From NCBI GenBank assembly GCA_905182995.1, contig CAJJDP010000165.1:70575-134574 (forward strand): 64,000 nucleotides of DNA. The letters run 5' to 3'. A model generated the notes under the pieces. The model was not told the DNA's origin. It ran no database searches and saw only the letters and a program-made list of their open reading frames with translations. Below are positions 45,438 through 58,098 of this stretch, one piece after another. The position numbers and the translations under genes were made by a program. The stretch's first letter is position 1. Each line of letters opens with the position of its first letter. The DNA comes from Paramecium octaurelia. Taxonomy: Eukaryota > Ciliophora > Oligohymenophorea > Peniculida > Parameciidae.

Positions 45438-45657
45438 TGTTATTTATTAATATAATAAATTATAAACAATTAAAATGGGTATTGATAAAATATTCAATGA
45501 TTTAGCTTAATATCGCATTTCTTATTAATCTTATTAAGTTAAATAATAATCTAAATTTAGTGATTTTATAAGTAATTGTTTGAAACCTTCAACTTACATA
45601 TATAGATATATAATATAATCTTTATAGTGTTGTAAAATACAATATTATTGGTATACA

Positions 45658-46086
45658 ATGTTTCTATATTTCATTATTTTCACTTTATTTGAACTAGTTA
45701 ATATCCTACATTAGGGCTGTCTAAAAATGATCATGAATATATGCTTGATCCAGCACTTTAAACGATTTATAGTATTAATTTAGATATTAAATAGTATTAT
45801 CCATCTACAAATTGAAATTATTCATAGTCAAATTCATTTTATCTCTATTGATTGTTAGAAGTCAAATGCCTTCTGCTTGGAGTTAATTTAGGTAAATAAT
45901 AGTTGTTTAGAATAATATCTTTAGGAGGAGAAAAGAGAATGACATTTTATTATTGATAAAGTTTTTATTCCAGAGGCTTTTGTCTAAAGTCAACTTATTC
46001 CAAATTCTGTTACTAAGGAATTTATAGAGATATTTTTTTTGCTGATTAGATAAATTATTAGTGTAGAATTCATTTTTAAAATTAAT
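45658..46086 (+). pseudogene. Possible gene relic with in-frame UGA codons
   Basis: Begins with ATG and a signal-like stretch (M-F-L-Y-F-I-I-F-T-L-F-E-L-V). After a frame change it shows protein-like text, e.g. E-Y-M-L-D-P-A-L-Q-T-I-Y and G-G-E-K-R-M-T-F-Y-Y, interrupted by several in-frame TGA codons that I could not remove with GTA..TAG introns of 18-35 nt. It could be a decayed gene or an expressed gene with unusual introns. It ends just before the eIF4E start. Confidence 0.3.
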
Positions 46087-46609
46087 ATGTTATTAAAAAA
46101 CAAATACACATTTTGGGTTTCAACTCAAAGAACGCAGACAAAGATTGATAAGGATAACTATAATGACAATCTTTATAAAGTGTGTATGATATTAGAATAA
46201 TTTAAATTTAGGTAATTTCGAAACAGCGGAGCAATTCTGGATGTATTACTAATGGATAGCTAAGCCATCAACTATTCCAGAAGGATGCCAAATTTTATTA
46301 TTTTAAGAGGAAATCTAACCAATGTGGGAAGATAAGGCAAATCAAAATGGAGGAAGATTTGTATTTAGATGCAAAAATAATGTTGATCGAGTTTGGGAAA
46401 ACATTCTCTTGAGTTATATAGGAAATTAATGTACATACAATGAATTTGTCTGTGGAGTGGTTGTTAATTAAAAGAGATCATTTACTTAAGTTTCAATATG
46501 GGTGAAGAATATGGCCTCGTATTAAAACTAAGAAGACAAAATAACATAATGGGTTAAAGAGATGTTTGGAATCAATGAATTAGAATTTGTATAGCATCCA
46601 AAAAGTTGA
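46087..46609 (+). CDS. Translation initiation factor eIF4E family
   Basis: ATG 46087 to TGA 46607-46609, one 28-nt intron near 46185-46213, 165 codons. K-N-K-Y-T-F-W-V at the N-terminus, E-Q-F-W-M-Y-Y-Q-W (first cap-stacking Trp region), P-M-W-E-D-K-A-N-Q-N-G-G-R-F (second cap Trp and the Glu that binds the base), then D-R-V-W-E-N-I-L-L-S and C-G-V-V-V-N. These are the landmark positions of cap-binding eIF4E. The N-terminal extension is very short. Ciliates have several paralogues; which type this is cannot be told. The next gene starts 19 nt downstream. Confidence 0.95.
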
Positions 46610-46628
46610 AATTATTTATTAAAATAAA

Positions 46629-49324
46629 ATGAATTCTTTCCGTAAAAGTTACACTAACAACATCAGCAGACGAGAATCTTTAGAAACAATGGCAAATGTA
46701 TTTAATGCAGAATTGCTGAATTTGTAATTTGCAAATAAGAAGAAGGAGGTAGACACTAGCATATATTTATAGGTCATAAATGAATATGTTGTTAAAAGAA
46801 AAGCAGAATTATTGGAGGAAATGCAATAACAATAAATTCGTTAGGAATATGATAGAAAAACTGAAATTTAAAAGTTAAAAGCATTATTAGCTAATATCAA
46901 ATATCAAAATGATCTGATGAAGTTAAATTTAAAAAAATACGATCAAATCAATGCAGAAGAATAGAAATTCAATGTAATTCATCAAAATGACTTGATGGAT
47001 GTTAACAATTAAATAGATGCTGAATAAGAATAAAATTAAGCATTATAGCAACAGATTTAATTAATAGGACGTTCATTAAGGAAAAATTAAAAATACAATA
47101 ATACACTTATTGAATAATTACAGTTATTTACGCAAAAATAACCTCAGATATATTTAAAGGAGTTCCAAAATTAGCAAGCCTTTGATGCAGCAAAAAAGTA
47201 AAATACAAAGATAAAAAAGGCCTTACAGGAAGAAAAAGAATGGTAAATGAAGTACTTATATGAAAATACTTCAAGTTACGAGCACAAAAACTAAATCGTC
47301 AAGTAATATAGAATTAAAATATATTAGGGAGAATTTAGAAAGTTTATGCTAATAAGAAGAAAGATTACAATATCTATAATAATAATTGATTTTAACCGAA
47401 TAATAAATTTAGGATATTGATTTAGACATATCTACTAAGTTCAATAAGATTGAGGAATGTGCAGAATTTTTAGATGAATTGGATGATTTCGATAAAATTA
47501 TCTTAATTTTTGTAATGGAGGATCCTAAAGATTTTGAACTACCAGAAATTTTGGAAAATGCAAGGAATTAATTATAGAAACCAAAGAATAGGATGCAAAT
47601 TGCAGATAGTGAATAGGAATATATTGATAGAGCTAGATTTAGCAGCGTAAGTTCAAGAATGAAAATCTTCTTTAAATTCCACAACAATAATTTATAAAAA
47701 TCTATAGATGATTTGATTTAAGTATATCGCAAATTATAATTTAATGAAATGACTTTAAAAAACAGGTATGAAGATTTATTAGATTAAAAAGCAAAATTAA
47801 AACAAACTTTAGAAGACTTAAATTCCTTGGAATTCTATGCAATGGATGACATTTTGTTTGAGAGAGACGATCAACATATGAATATTGAAGAATTAAATGT
47901 AGAGGCAGCATTAGTCTCTAAAAATTAATAAATAAGATTGGTAGAGAATAATGCCTAATTTGTAATGAGAATGTACAGTATGCTAACAAATGTATTATTT
48001 AGAATGATTAATTCACTTTTAAACATAAAAGAAGTATTGAAAACTTGTCCCTCAGAATTATTTAATTAAGAGTATGAATTTATTAATTATTAGTTTTTAT
48101 TTAAAATGGACATACAATAAATTATATTCAAAATTAACTACCATTCATGATTAATTGGAAAGTCAATTTAAAATTAAAATAGTAGTTAAGGATCCTGTTA
48201 TTCGTAATTCAAATCAATTATTGAACGCTATCTATGATCATCTCGAAGATCGCCCAGCAAAAAGGAAAACCTTGATCCCCATAACTCAGAAATAAAATCT
48301 CTAAGAAATCTTAGGCACAGTATTAAACAAAAAAGAATTAAAATAAGTTTCTGACACAATTGTTAAGGACCCAATTTTGGCTTAATTCTTTTCTATTATT
48401 GATTTATAAAACATCCTCTCATAACTTGATAATTACACTTTGGACAGTTTGTTGAAAAAGATAAAAACTGATGGATATGAAATAGCATTAACTACTGCGA
48501 CAAGATAATTAAAATTCTTATTAAATTTTATAGAAGAAGCTGTGTTTGACTGTAGGAATATATAAGAATAGCAAAGTTCTGCTAAGCTCCTCTAACAAAA
48601 ATATAAGTTATAAGATTTAATGGAGAAGCATATGAACAGTTATGAGTTTAAGCCAAAAGAATGGAAAAGGGATGTTATTGAAAGTAAAATAAAATAACTA
48701 AAACCTTTGAATGGATAACCTTTTGAAGAATAACCATCTCCTATTACTGAAATGAGAATCTAATAATAATTAACTACTCAACCACCAACTCCAAAGATAT
48801 AACCAATAAGATCTTGCAGAACAGAATAGTCACCGAATGAAATTAAACGGTTTATCTTCACAATCGATTCTCAAATACCAAACTGTTCATAATCTTAGGC
48901 AAACTAAAAGTAATCTGACCCTATATTTATACATTTGCACCATATGAATAGGAAGATAAAGAATTTGAATAGATCTTAAACTTAGCAAAAAGCAAGCCCT
49001 CCTCATCAATTTGATGTTCTATTCAGTAAAAAGAGTGTAGAGTTATCTCGTGATTCGATTACAAATCTGCAATTAAAGTCAACGCCTATATAACAGAATA
49101 AAGGTATTTTAAGAACAGCTTCAAAATGCCCAAAATTGTTAAACAATACTAATAATAGCACTAATTTAATTTCAGCAAGGTCGAAATGTAATACAAAATC
49201 ATCGAATGACTAGAAATTGGAATTACCTTAATCGATTAGCAGATCACAATTATCATCAACATATGGAGGCGCTAATAAAAAGTTATAAGATTTCTTTCAT
49301 ATGACAAGCATTAGAAAAAAATGA
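46629..49324 (+). CDS. Large coiled-coil protein, 882 aa
   Basis: ATG 46629 to TGA 49322-49324 with introns of 25 nt (near 47300-47324) and 22 nt (near 48070-48092); 883 codons. Residues 1-200 form a long Gln/Lys/Glu-rich coil. The middle is a helical domain with F-L-D-E-L-D-D-F-D-K-I-I and E-D-P-K-D-F-E-L-P. The last 220 residues are Ser/Thr/Pro/Asn-rich and basic, probably disordered. Probably a cytoskeletal or basal-body component by composition only. Only 19 nt downstream of the eIF4E stop. Confidence 0.8.
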
Positions 49325-49345
49325 AAATGTTTATATTATACTTAT

Positions 49346-51055
49346 TCATATATTAATTAATGATTTACTCTCATCATCCAACTCATCATCTTCGTTGACA
49401 TCTATTTAACTAGCCTTCTTTTTGCACATAAAAATAAAGATCATCAATGATGATAAACCTAAAAATGAAGCATTAGCTAAAAAGAATATTACTGCAAACA
49501 TGGGATATCCCAGAGAAATTCTATTTAAATATATGTTATTTTTTTACTTATTGTAAAATGTGGACAAATTAGTCATCTAACAAATAAATTTTGCTTCTAC
49601 TTTACTTACAGCTTCTAAAGTGCATAATGATTATTATCTTGTTCGAATATCATAATAATGTTGATTGCCAAAAGTGGCATATTAGGGGCATAGTGTCATT
49701 AATTGATTACAAACTACCAAAATGCTAATATTTAAAATGGCAGCTACTATAAACAAAGATGAAGGTTAAGTTTATTCTTTTTTGATTTCAAATCCTTTTA
49801 AAAAAATGATTCCACACTTGATAATCCCATATAAAGTGCAAATAAAGATATAAAGAGTGAAGATGAAAAAGAACAAATAGTCTAATGGGAAGTAATAAGA
49901 GGAATAAACATATAATGTATCGATCGGATTCAAGAAGGTTTTTTCCTAGATTAAATACCCGCATTTAAATCCACAAGATGAATTTGTAATCTATCAAATA
50001 AATCAGTTTAATACTTTGTCATAAGTAGTAATTGCCAATGAACTAAATATTAGAACTGAAAAGCATAAGCAAATCATTCCAATAATTATTCTAAAAGGAG
50101 ATATTATTTTAAAAATTGTCTATAAGGATTTAGTCTAAGTTTCCAATTCTATAATTTTTTCATTCTTTAGATTTAAAAACCTTTCTTTTCTTTTTAAATT
50201 AGTCAATGCCTAGTATATTTAATCTATTTTTACCCTTTGATCTCCTTTAGAAATTTTGGAAGAACTCTTTTAATATTTTTCTTATATTGCTCGATATTTT
50301 TCTCTTAATTTGGCTAAATCATTATCAACTTATGATTTTTCTTCTTCCAAAGACCTGGCTCCTTTAATCAATTAAAATGGCAAAGCGGTTAATCCATATG
50401 AACCATAAATCACCCATAAGCAAAAACCGAATGTCAAAATGATTGAGATGCAAAATGATATTGCCTATTCCCCTAAGTGATCAACATCAAACATGGTTTT
50501 AACCCATTCTAATTTTTCAGAAGTACTGTAATTCACTTCAGGATTAAATACCAATCCGGAAATTAATAAAACACAAATAAACCCTATAAAATATACAGTT
50601 TATTTGGCTGATCTAATTATTTTTGAGGATAGACGTTTTTCACTTAAGTCTAAGTCAAAATCATTATCGTAATTTAATGCTCTTTCTTCTGAATAAAAGT
50701 AATTAAATGGTAGGATCACAAAAGTGATAAATAGTAATCCAATATAAAGATCTAAAAGGATCAATGTCATTCTTACATATAAATACCTCCCTTATAAAGT
50801 ACTTATTGATTGGTTGATGAAGTGTGGAGATTACATCATTGGGATGAGATGTCACAAAAACATCAATTGGCACCATTAATATGCAAATCATGGATACAGT
50901 GAAACTCAAACAAATGGAGTTAATTGCGAAGTTATACGATTCAGCAGGGTCTATATAGTATTTCACTATTATTCTGGATAAAAAGTATAGTCCCTAAATA
51001 AAAATATTGAGAATACTAGAATCAAAGCAATATAAAGAAACCACGCAAAATACAT
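49346..51055 (-). CDS. LMBD1/LMBR1-type multi-pass membrane protein
   Basis: ATG 51055 (M-Y-F-A-W-F-L-Y-I-A-L-I-L) to TGA 49346, with a 23-nt intron at 50994-51016 and possibly more. The first spans contain S-F-T-V-S-M-I-C-I-L-M-V-P-I-D-V-F, matching the conserved L-P-x-D-I/V-F element of lysosomal LMBD1 proteins. A long central charged loop with a coiled segment and about nine hydrophobic spans follow, ending in an acidic tail (V-N-E-D-D-E-L-D-D-E). Family members sit in lysosomal or plasma membranes and act in cobalamin export or receptor traffic. The substrate here is inferred, not shown. Confidence 0.8.
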
Positions 51056-51147
51056 TTATGAATAAAATAATATCAAAACGAAAATAAATCATCAATTATC
51101 ATGTTATTTCAGAGATAATCACTCCCAGCTTTAAATGCAATCTGTTA

Positions 51148-52299
51148 TCAATCAAATAATGAAGAATGTGAATAATAACTCAGACCTTTGTACTTATTAA
51201 TTAGAGAAATTAAATTGATGTCAAATAAGAAAACATTACTTTAGTCGGTTTGTTCAAACTCTTCAAAGAATGCTTTAACAGTTTCAGAGATTTGGAATTT
51301 AGATATATCATTTTCAATTTTGGCTAAGTTAATGTTATCATTGATAATAACAGCTTTTCAAATTAATTTTTGGAATTTTCTAAACCATTTTAAACCATTA
51401 ACTATTATCAATAATCTCATAATTCTTCATCACTGACTTGTAAATGCAAATAAATATTGTAGCTAGTAATTGAATTAATTGATCAACTAACTACTTTTCA
51501 CCAATTAATGCATAATCCACAATTATAAATAATTTACAGAAAGAAACCTAAATCAGACGTGTCCTAAATTTATAGGAAATAATGTTTACTTATAAAATTG
51601 TTAATTTTCTACTCCTCAGGCTGTAGTTGGATTATTCTCTAGATTAGGAGAATTAATATAGAGAAAGTAAATTTATTACTATAAATTAAAAAAGAAGAAT
51701 TATTTTAACCTGCTAATGATAGTTGTAATTTCAAATAGGGAATCAAAAAATTTGGTGCATAATCATTAAATTATTTAATAAGATATGAGATAATCAAGAC
51801 CTTAAGACAACTTATGAGGTAAAATTACTACCTTACACCATTCATTAATTCTCTCTATTAATCTATTTGCTTAAATGTATAATAGCTAGTCTTTTTGTGA
51901 TTTTATGCAGTTTAGGATCACAAAAATTTTTTTATTGGTTTCTTAATAACTTATTTAACGACAACCTTAATCTATAAGGCTAAGTTTTATTAATACCCAA
52001 TATCAAATAATTCTTAAATTTATATTAACTAATCAAGTTTTACCAGAATACAAAATCTAAACCTAAAACAAAATCAAATCAAAAAAATTATAGCAGTTAA
52101 CTTCTGTAAAAAGATATTTAGAAATTTATATCTAGATGTAATTGATATTAAAATAATATAAGGTATTAATTTTGTTCATCCAAATGTATTAAAAGAATAT
52201 TTTGAATTTATGAATCAATAATTTAAGAATAATGAATATAATTCTTTGCCGAACAGTTATGAACGGTTTTCTTAATTTGAGCAGGTTATATATATGCAT
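51148..52299 (-). CDS. HEAT/exportin-like helical repeat protein
   Basis: Minus frames from ATG 52299 (M-H-I-Y-N-L-L-K-L-R-K) to TGA 51148. Helical text such as I-L-N-C-I-K-S-Q-K-D-Q-L-L-Y-I-Q, L-I-P-Y-L-K-L-Q-L-S-L-A, V-D-Y-A-L-I-G-E-K-Q-L-V-D-Q-L and V-K-A-F-F-E-E-F-E-Q resembles importin-beta/exportin or other HEAT proteins. The gene is short for an exportin and may be a fragment. A 26-nt intron near 51568-51593 and a 28-nt intron near 51330-51357 fit; one join near 51835 would end AAG rather than TAG. The plus strand is also open in 51960-52310, so the 5' half is uncertain. Confidence 0.5.
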
Positions 52300-53110
52300 A
52301 AAAATTTGTGAAATAAATATAAACAATAACAAAATCATAAAAAATCGTCATATTTAAACATTGGCTGAAGTAGGAACATTTTACTCATCATTATTATTTT
52401 GAGATTTGAATCTAATATGATTAAATTGATAATTACTTTTTATATTGTGCTTCTCTAATATCCAACATTGAAAGAAATACTTTCTTCTTTTTAAGAAGAT
52501 CATGTGGCTAAGAATAACAATTGCTTTCTATTTTAGGTTATTTTATTCTTTTTTTCTCTAATTAGTTTTGTTATTTTTTTTTTTTTTTTTACTCTTGTCG
52601 CTGAATAGGATTTGTGTCATCATGTTTGAGTGATTAGGAATTTGATAAGTCTAATTCTTCTTATTTTTAAATTATGCTTGAATTAGGGATGGCTTGACTA
52701 AATTAAGTTCTAATGAATTTTAATAAAGTATACTTCAGCATCTGATTATAAATTAACATCTGTTAAAGAATCAATTGCTGTTAAAGAATTAGGCTTCGGT
52801 CAAAGTAACTTAAGCAATTCATCAAAATATAAGGAATTATTTAAAGAAAACAAGATTTGTAGATTTGGCTTAATAGCAAATAATTATATGTCTGGATTAT
52901 TTGTGGTAATCCTTACAAATGATCTTGCATCATAATAATTAATAAAAATTTATAATAATAATATTATCATTATTAATTATTATAATTAAAATCGTCATTA
53001 AATATAATTGTTAACTAAGACAATTATTATTAATAAATAATAATAATTAAAATATTTTCGAATTATCATCAAATTTTGGCTTTAGTGAATGAAATTTATT
53101 TGTTTCTTTC
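52300..53110. other. AT-rich region with poly-T tract and a short open stretch
   Basis: A run of 17 T lies at 52574-52590. A plus-strand frame at about 52728-52990 (S-V-K-E-S-I-A-V-K-E-L-G-F-G-Q) is protein-like but has no clear start. 52930-53060 is almost pure A/T with self-complementary TTATTATAAT-type blocks. No gene is claimed. Confidence 0.4.
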
Positions 53111-54300
53111 ATAATCAGCATTATGCGTCAATTCCAAAGCTTGCTTTGAATTTCCGTTTAGATTAAACACATAAATTTAAAAATGAGTTCAAGACTTTTA
53201 CAACCGATTAATATTTTATAAAATGCTTCAACAACACCAATTCTGATTGTAAATTTTGACAATTTTAAAATACGAAACCATCTTTTAGTATTTTTTACTA
53301 AAAAATTCTTTAAGCTTTAACCATTGTAAACTATAACTTTAATAAAATAGTTCTATTTAAATTATCGAAATTGCTAAAGATATTGTATAATTTATGAGGA
53401 TTCAATTAATTTCCAAAAATTTCATCTACCTTCAATAGGTCCTATAATAAATGAGCCATCTGACATCAAGTTATCAACTTAATATAGAACATTGTATAAA
53501 ATTTGATGATAGTTGATCTACTGCATTTTTTGGATTTTTGCAATTTTTTGCTGTATCAATATTGTGCATCTAGGTCTAACATAATTTGAAACTGATTTAG
53601 TTTCTTAATCATCAACATAAACTTTAATGGGTGTTCGATAACTGAATAATTGGAAAAAATATTATTCTTTCTTAATTATAAATAAAAAATTTAATCTAAT
53701 TTGAACATAATTTCAAAATATCAAACAGGATAATTTTATTGAAGCATAAAGAGATCATTATTACAATAATTTCTATTGATATTTGCTCATAATTATCTGC
53801 ATTAATAGTTGGAAAAACATCATAAATTAATGATACAAATGCCTCAAAATATTGAGTAATCTTTATTAATAGAGAGTTATAATCTCTTAATTTATTCAGC
53901 TTTTATTTCATGTGATAATGCAGAATCATGTTATTCATGATGATCTCCTCCAATTTTACATTAATTAATTATTATCTATCGCATCATATATTCTAAAAAT
54001 AAAATAACAATTCACAGTTCTAAATTCATTGATTTTTTGCAACATTTCTTTTAATTAAAAGTATCCCAAACATTTAATTAATGAACTCCGTTTCTTTAAA
54101 TCTCTTTTAATTCCTTCAGTTCCTTTTTGCACTCCTTTAAAAGTTGATCTAGATTTTAACAAACTTATTGGGATAAAACTTCAATTTTTCTAGACAAATA
54201 TCACAAAAGGAATTATGCAACCCTTCTCATTATTTTTATTATTAAAATAACACTGCCTAGAAATGCTGAAGTGCGTTTAAAAATCCAGCTATTAAGAGAA
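53111..54300 (-). pseudogene. Degenerate coiled-coil gene, relative of the WD/B-box family N-terminus
   Basis: Minus-strand frames carry recognisable pieces in changing registers: F-C-D-I-C-L-E-K near 54200, K-E-C-K-K-E-L-K-E-L-K-E-I, H-E-I-K-A-E-Q-I-K-R-L, R-T-P-I-K-V-Y-V-D-D-Q-E-T, M-S-D-G-S-F-I-I-G-P-I-E-G. In-frame TGA codons and frame changes are more than short introns explain (only a 23-nt GTG-type candidate was seen). I read this as a gene in decay, or one with atypical introns. Confidence 0.4.
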
Positions 54301-54602
54301 GTTCAAAAATAATAGCACATAGTTAACCAACGAAATAGATTAATCCATTTTACTTTCAGACAACATTGTTAGGAAGTTTACACAATGGTTATTGATATGA
54401 ATTTCTTAAAATCTCCAAACTAAATTCGGACTCTATCTCAAAAATTTATGACACAAAGGGAAATTTGGTTACTGACAGTTGAATTAACATCATCATCATC
54501 AATTCGTTTAATTTCAGATTAAGGTTTGACTAAATTAATGAGATATTTAAATACCTGAGAATATTGATTATAATTAAATTTACCTAATATAATAATAATT
54601 AT

Positions 54603-56084
54603 ATGAAGCAAGGTTCTTATTTTCTCAGAAAAATTGATACTTTTGGAATTAAATTTACTCCTGCTATAAACAATAAAATGAATTTTAGTTATAAAACTAT
54701 TTTGGGAGGAATATTCTCTTTGATCATTTATTCCCTTAGTGCAGCATATTTTGTCTATGAAATGTACAGATGGATGAATATGGATATGGTTCCAATTGTC
54801 ACTACAGAAATTCATAGTTTTAATAATGATATCGAGAATCTCTTGGATGAATCTAATGCACAGATTGAATTTGAAATCTTTAACACGGCAAATGGAAATG
54901 AATCTATTAATCCATTTAATTCAACCCAACTTGTCTTGACTCCTATATTAAAGAATTATTCAAATGGAAAAGAATAGGCTGTAGGATATAATTTTTCTTA
55001 ATATGTGTCTGAAAATATATTTTCTCCATAATTGAGACTTAATTCGAAAAGTGAATATTAAATTTCTTTTGCAAGATGTAATCAAGAAATGCTACTTGAA
55101 GGTTAAATTTGTGCAGACTAAGATATTATGAATAACTTTTTTAATTAAAGGGGAAACGAATTGTAAATTAACGTAATACTGAAAATAGTTGATCCAAGGA
55201 CATTCACTGAAAAGTAAATTAAAAAAACATATGGAATCATTTTAGAAGAAATAGAATGCTAAATCACTAAAATAAGCATGGAATATACACATTATTAAAT
55301 ATTCAAAGATTTTATCTTTCCAACCCCAATTAATAAAATTTTTGTGAGTGAAACAGTAGAATAAACAACATATGGAACTAAAGATTATTGTTCAAAAAGA
55401 TTTGTAGAAGAAAGCTATGCTTTATTATGGATAACGACATCCTAGGTTGCATATGTTTAAAGAATGTAATATCCTGAAATTGGAGATATATTAGCTAATA
55501 TTGGATCTATTATAGAGGTTTTATTTTTAATTGAATTCATCATACATAAATTCAATGAAAGTTGTCTTATAAATTTTATGCAAGAGTAAATTCTTTCATT
55601 TTATTATCCAGAATTACAGTAGATTTAATTGAAAAAAAATTGGTTTGGCAATATTAAGAGCTGCTCTTTACGCTCTTAAGTTATAGATCCTAAAAGTTTT
55701 ATAAAATTTAAAAACAAGATTACTAATTTGCTGAATTGTAAATTTTGTTATTTAAACATAATTTATGAAATTTCAAGAATGCAATTTATTTTACAATCAA
55801 TAATGATAAAAGAAGATTTTTATCAATCACATTAAATCGGCATAAAATTAAACCTTAAAAAGGATTATGAAAATGATTTATTGTTTCATTTATAGGCTGA
55901 TGATGAAGAGGAATTCTTAGATTCAACAAAAATATAGAACAATAAAAAATTAACTTTTAAAGACTCCATATTATTATCTATTAATAGCAAAAAAATACAC
56001 TTGGAGGAAGATTATATCGATTAAGAATTGTTTTCTGAAAGAAATTTTTTTGAAATTAACAGAATTAGCAAAACTAAAATTTGA
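54603..56084 (+). CDS. Two-span transmembrane protein of a ciliate family, 493 aa
   Basis: ATG 54603 to TGA 56082-56084, exactly 494 codons, no intron. The N-terminus has a basic head and a span (T-I-L-G-G-I-F-S-L-I-I-Y-S-L-S-A-A-Y-F). A 220-residue beta-rich, Cys-containing non-cytosolic domain is followed by a second span (I-I-E-V-L-F-L-I-E-F-I-I) and a 150-residue cytosolic tail with acidic runs (A-D-D-E-E-E-F-L-D). The layout is that of a family abundant in Paramecium and Tetrahymena, with no known function. Antisense ORF 54519-54815 is a shadow. Confidence 0.85.
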
Positions 56085-56707
56085 AATATATAATTTCAAT
56101 TTGTACATAATTATTAAATATTATAAGAATTGAAAAGACTCTTATTTTTAAATATATTTGATAATATTTATTAGATTGTTTTTGATTCACAATGTTTTAT
56201 TTTCGCATTTGTTAGCTTTTATTGTCCAAATTTTTGAGTAATATTAATTTGTTGTTAATCTATTTCTATTTTTCGAATTTCAAGAATTTTTGAAAATTTT
56301 AAATGCTGAATATAATAAAAGGAATGTATTTTATGATTGATATTATCAGAAACATAGAATTTCTTTCGCTTAAGCAAAGAGCATATTTTTTTTTATTTGT
56401 AATTAGAAGCCTTTGAGTTCATATTATTTATTGGTTCAATTGTTAAGCTCTGACAATACTAACTACCTTGTATTTGAGATTATCATAAAATAAAAATGAG
56501 TGAATTCGGCATAATCCAGCAGAGACTTTGGATTAAAAGCTATAGAAAATCTAGTCTAAGTCAAAGAATATTGAGAATTTATATGATTTCAACATTTTAT
56601 TTATTCTAACTATCTAAAGAAATTTGACTAAACTTATTTACATTTATTTTTAGGTTAATAAATTATTTATTAAATTATAGTTTTTGGACGAACGAATTTG
56701 ATTCAGG
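56085..56707. other. AT-rich intergenic region
   Basis: No coding frame, RNA or repeat was recognised. Confidence 0.5.
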
Positions 56708-57220
56708 ATGAACCAAGCCTTTATAATATTTGATAGGATAAAAAAGCCACTCATTAAATAGAGAAATTAGGGAGCATAAATTTAAGTAAAATCAACGATG
56801 GTAATCGTATTATTCATTCTAATTATAGGAAGCACTAATTGCAATAAGGATTTCTTTAAATTTGGAATCAGTTAATCACCACTTATTTTGGTGGAGAAGT
56901 AGTTTATTTGTAAATGTTCCAACAAGAATATATTGATTTAAAATATAATCTTTCTAATCTCACTTTTTATTATATCCTATTATACTGGAGCATCCCTCTT
57001 ATTTAACTGTAGTTCCAAGAGAAGGATTTGCGGTGTCAAGAAGAGATTTTTTTTGATTAGCTAAACAACAAACATCTAATTTCACGAGGATTTATCCTAA
57101 CCATTTGTGGTTTCACATATAAAATTTGGTTAAGTTAATTTAATTTTCATATTATTTGTCAACTTTTTAATAACTTCTCTATTAAAAATTATCTTTATAA
57201 TTGCTCTCTGGCTTCAATGA
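56708..57220 (+). CDS. Small membrane protein, 170 aa
   Basis: ATG 56708 to TGA 57218-57220, 171 codons, no intron. A basic start, span M-V-I-V-L-F-I-L-I-I-G, a Cys-containing loop (C-K-C-S-N-K-N), span I-I-F-L-I-S-L-F-I-I-S-Y, a second Cys-rich loop (C-S-S-K-R-R-I-C), and a C-terminal span. A 28-nt GTA..TAG stretch at 56806-56833 would shift the frame, so it is probably not an intron. Function unknown. Confidence 0.55.
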
Positions 57221-57415
57221 GGATTAATCTTGTTGAATTGATATTTGATTTATTATTCTTAGTTTTTCTCTTTACCCTATTTATATTTAGCCTTCAAATC
57301 TCTGTAATTAATTTAACGGGTTTTCGATTAGAATACGAATATTTTTCAAACTACTGATATTTTTTCAATATTTAATAGAGTTCCAAACTTTAAAATATGT
57401 AAATTTTAAATTGTG

Positions 57416-58098
57416 ATGAGCGATCCAATGCAAACCATGAAAGCAATAGCTAAATTGAATGTACAGGCTAAAAGTATTCCTGACTTGATTACATAAAACA
57501 TAGTTGTGAATTTAACTGATTATTGTACTTAGTTGTTTTATTGAATAATCTAGCAGATTCCTTCTTACCTTGATTAAATTAACATTGATAACACTGGAAA
57601 AGAGCTAATCTAACTCAGATCATACATAAACAGGCAACTTGACCTTATTAATAAATAAATTGCTGATTAAATTAATTAAAGAAATAATCATTAAAAGCCA
57701 ATCTTAGAGGAAAAAAGTTATTTGAAAAATAAATAGCCAACCAATGAAACTATGTAAAGCCGATTGGAAGTATCTATCATGAAGATCCATCTCTAAAGAC
57801 TAAATAACTTATTCAAATAAATCCATAAATTAGTAATCTTAAAAGAAGGTTTAATTTGAAACGCCAAAGGGATACAATTTTTAATAATAGAAGTTTTAAT
57901 AACATAATTATTAATAAATTTAATTCTTTGTAGGATGAACATGATGATAATAATTACGAAGAATAATTCATTTGTGCAAGAAAAAATCAAGCTAATCAGA
58001 ATGTTTTCGCTTACCTAGAAGATATCAGATGAAAGAATATCACAAAAGTAAATTCCAATGATAGCTCTCTTGTCTTTGAAGGAAAGAATATTTAATGA
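57416..58098 (+). pseudogene. Interrupted hypothetical gene with in-frame UGA
   Basis: ATG 57416 (M-S-D-P-M-Q-T-M-K-A-I-A-K) opens a frame that meets TGA at 57539-57541, yet the same frame continues at once as convincing protein (Y-L-D-Q-I-N-I-D-N-T-G-K-E-L). A frame change near 57770 leads to K-R-R-F-N-L-K-R-Q-R-D and acidic E-H-D-D-N-N-Y-E-E. TGA 58030-58032 is again followed by open text to TGA 58096-58098. GTA..TAG candidates around the first TGA are not multiples of three. It is decayed, wrongly sequenced, or read through. Confidence 0.45.

Noticed and set aside
52930..53060. AT-only palindromic blocks as an origin or retained internal eliminated sequence
   Set aside because: In DNA this AT-rich such blocks arise easily; no TA-bounded element with defined ends could be delimited.
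54519..54815. Minus ORF overlapping the two-span membrane protein
   Set aside because: The plus strand has a 494-codon frame with clear topology; the minus one is a shadow.
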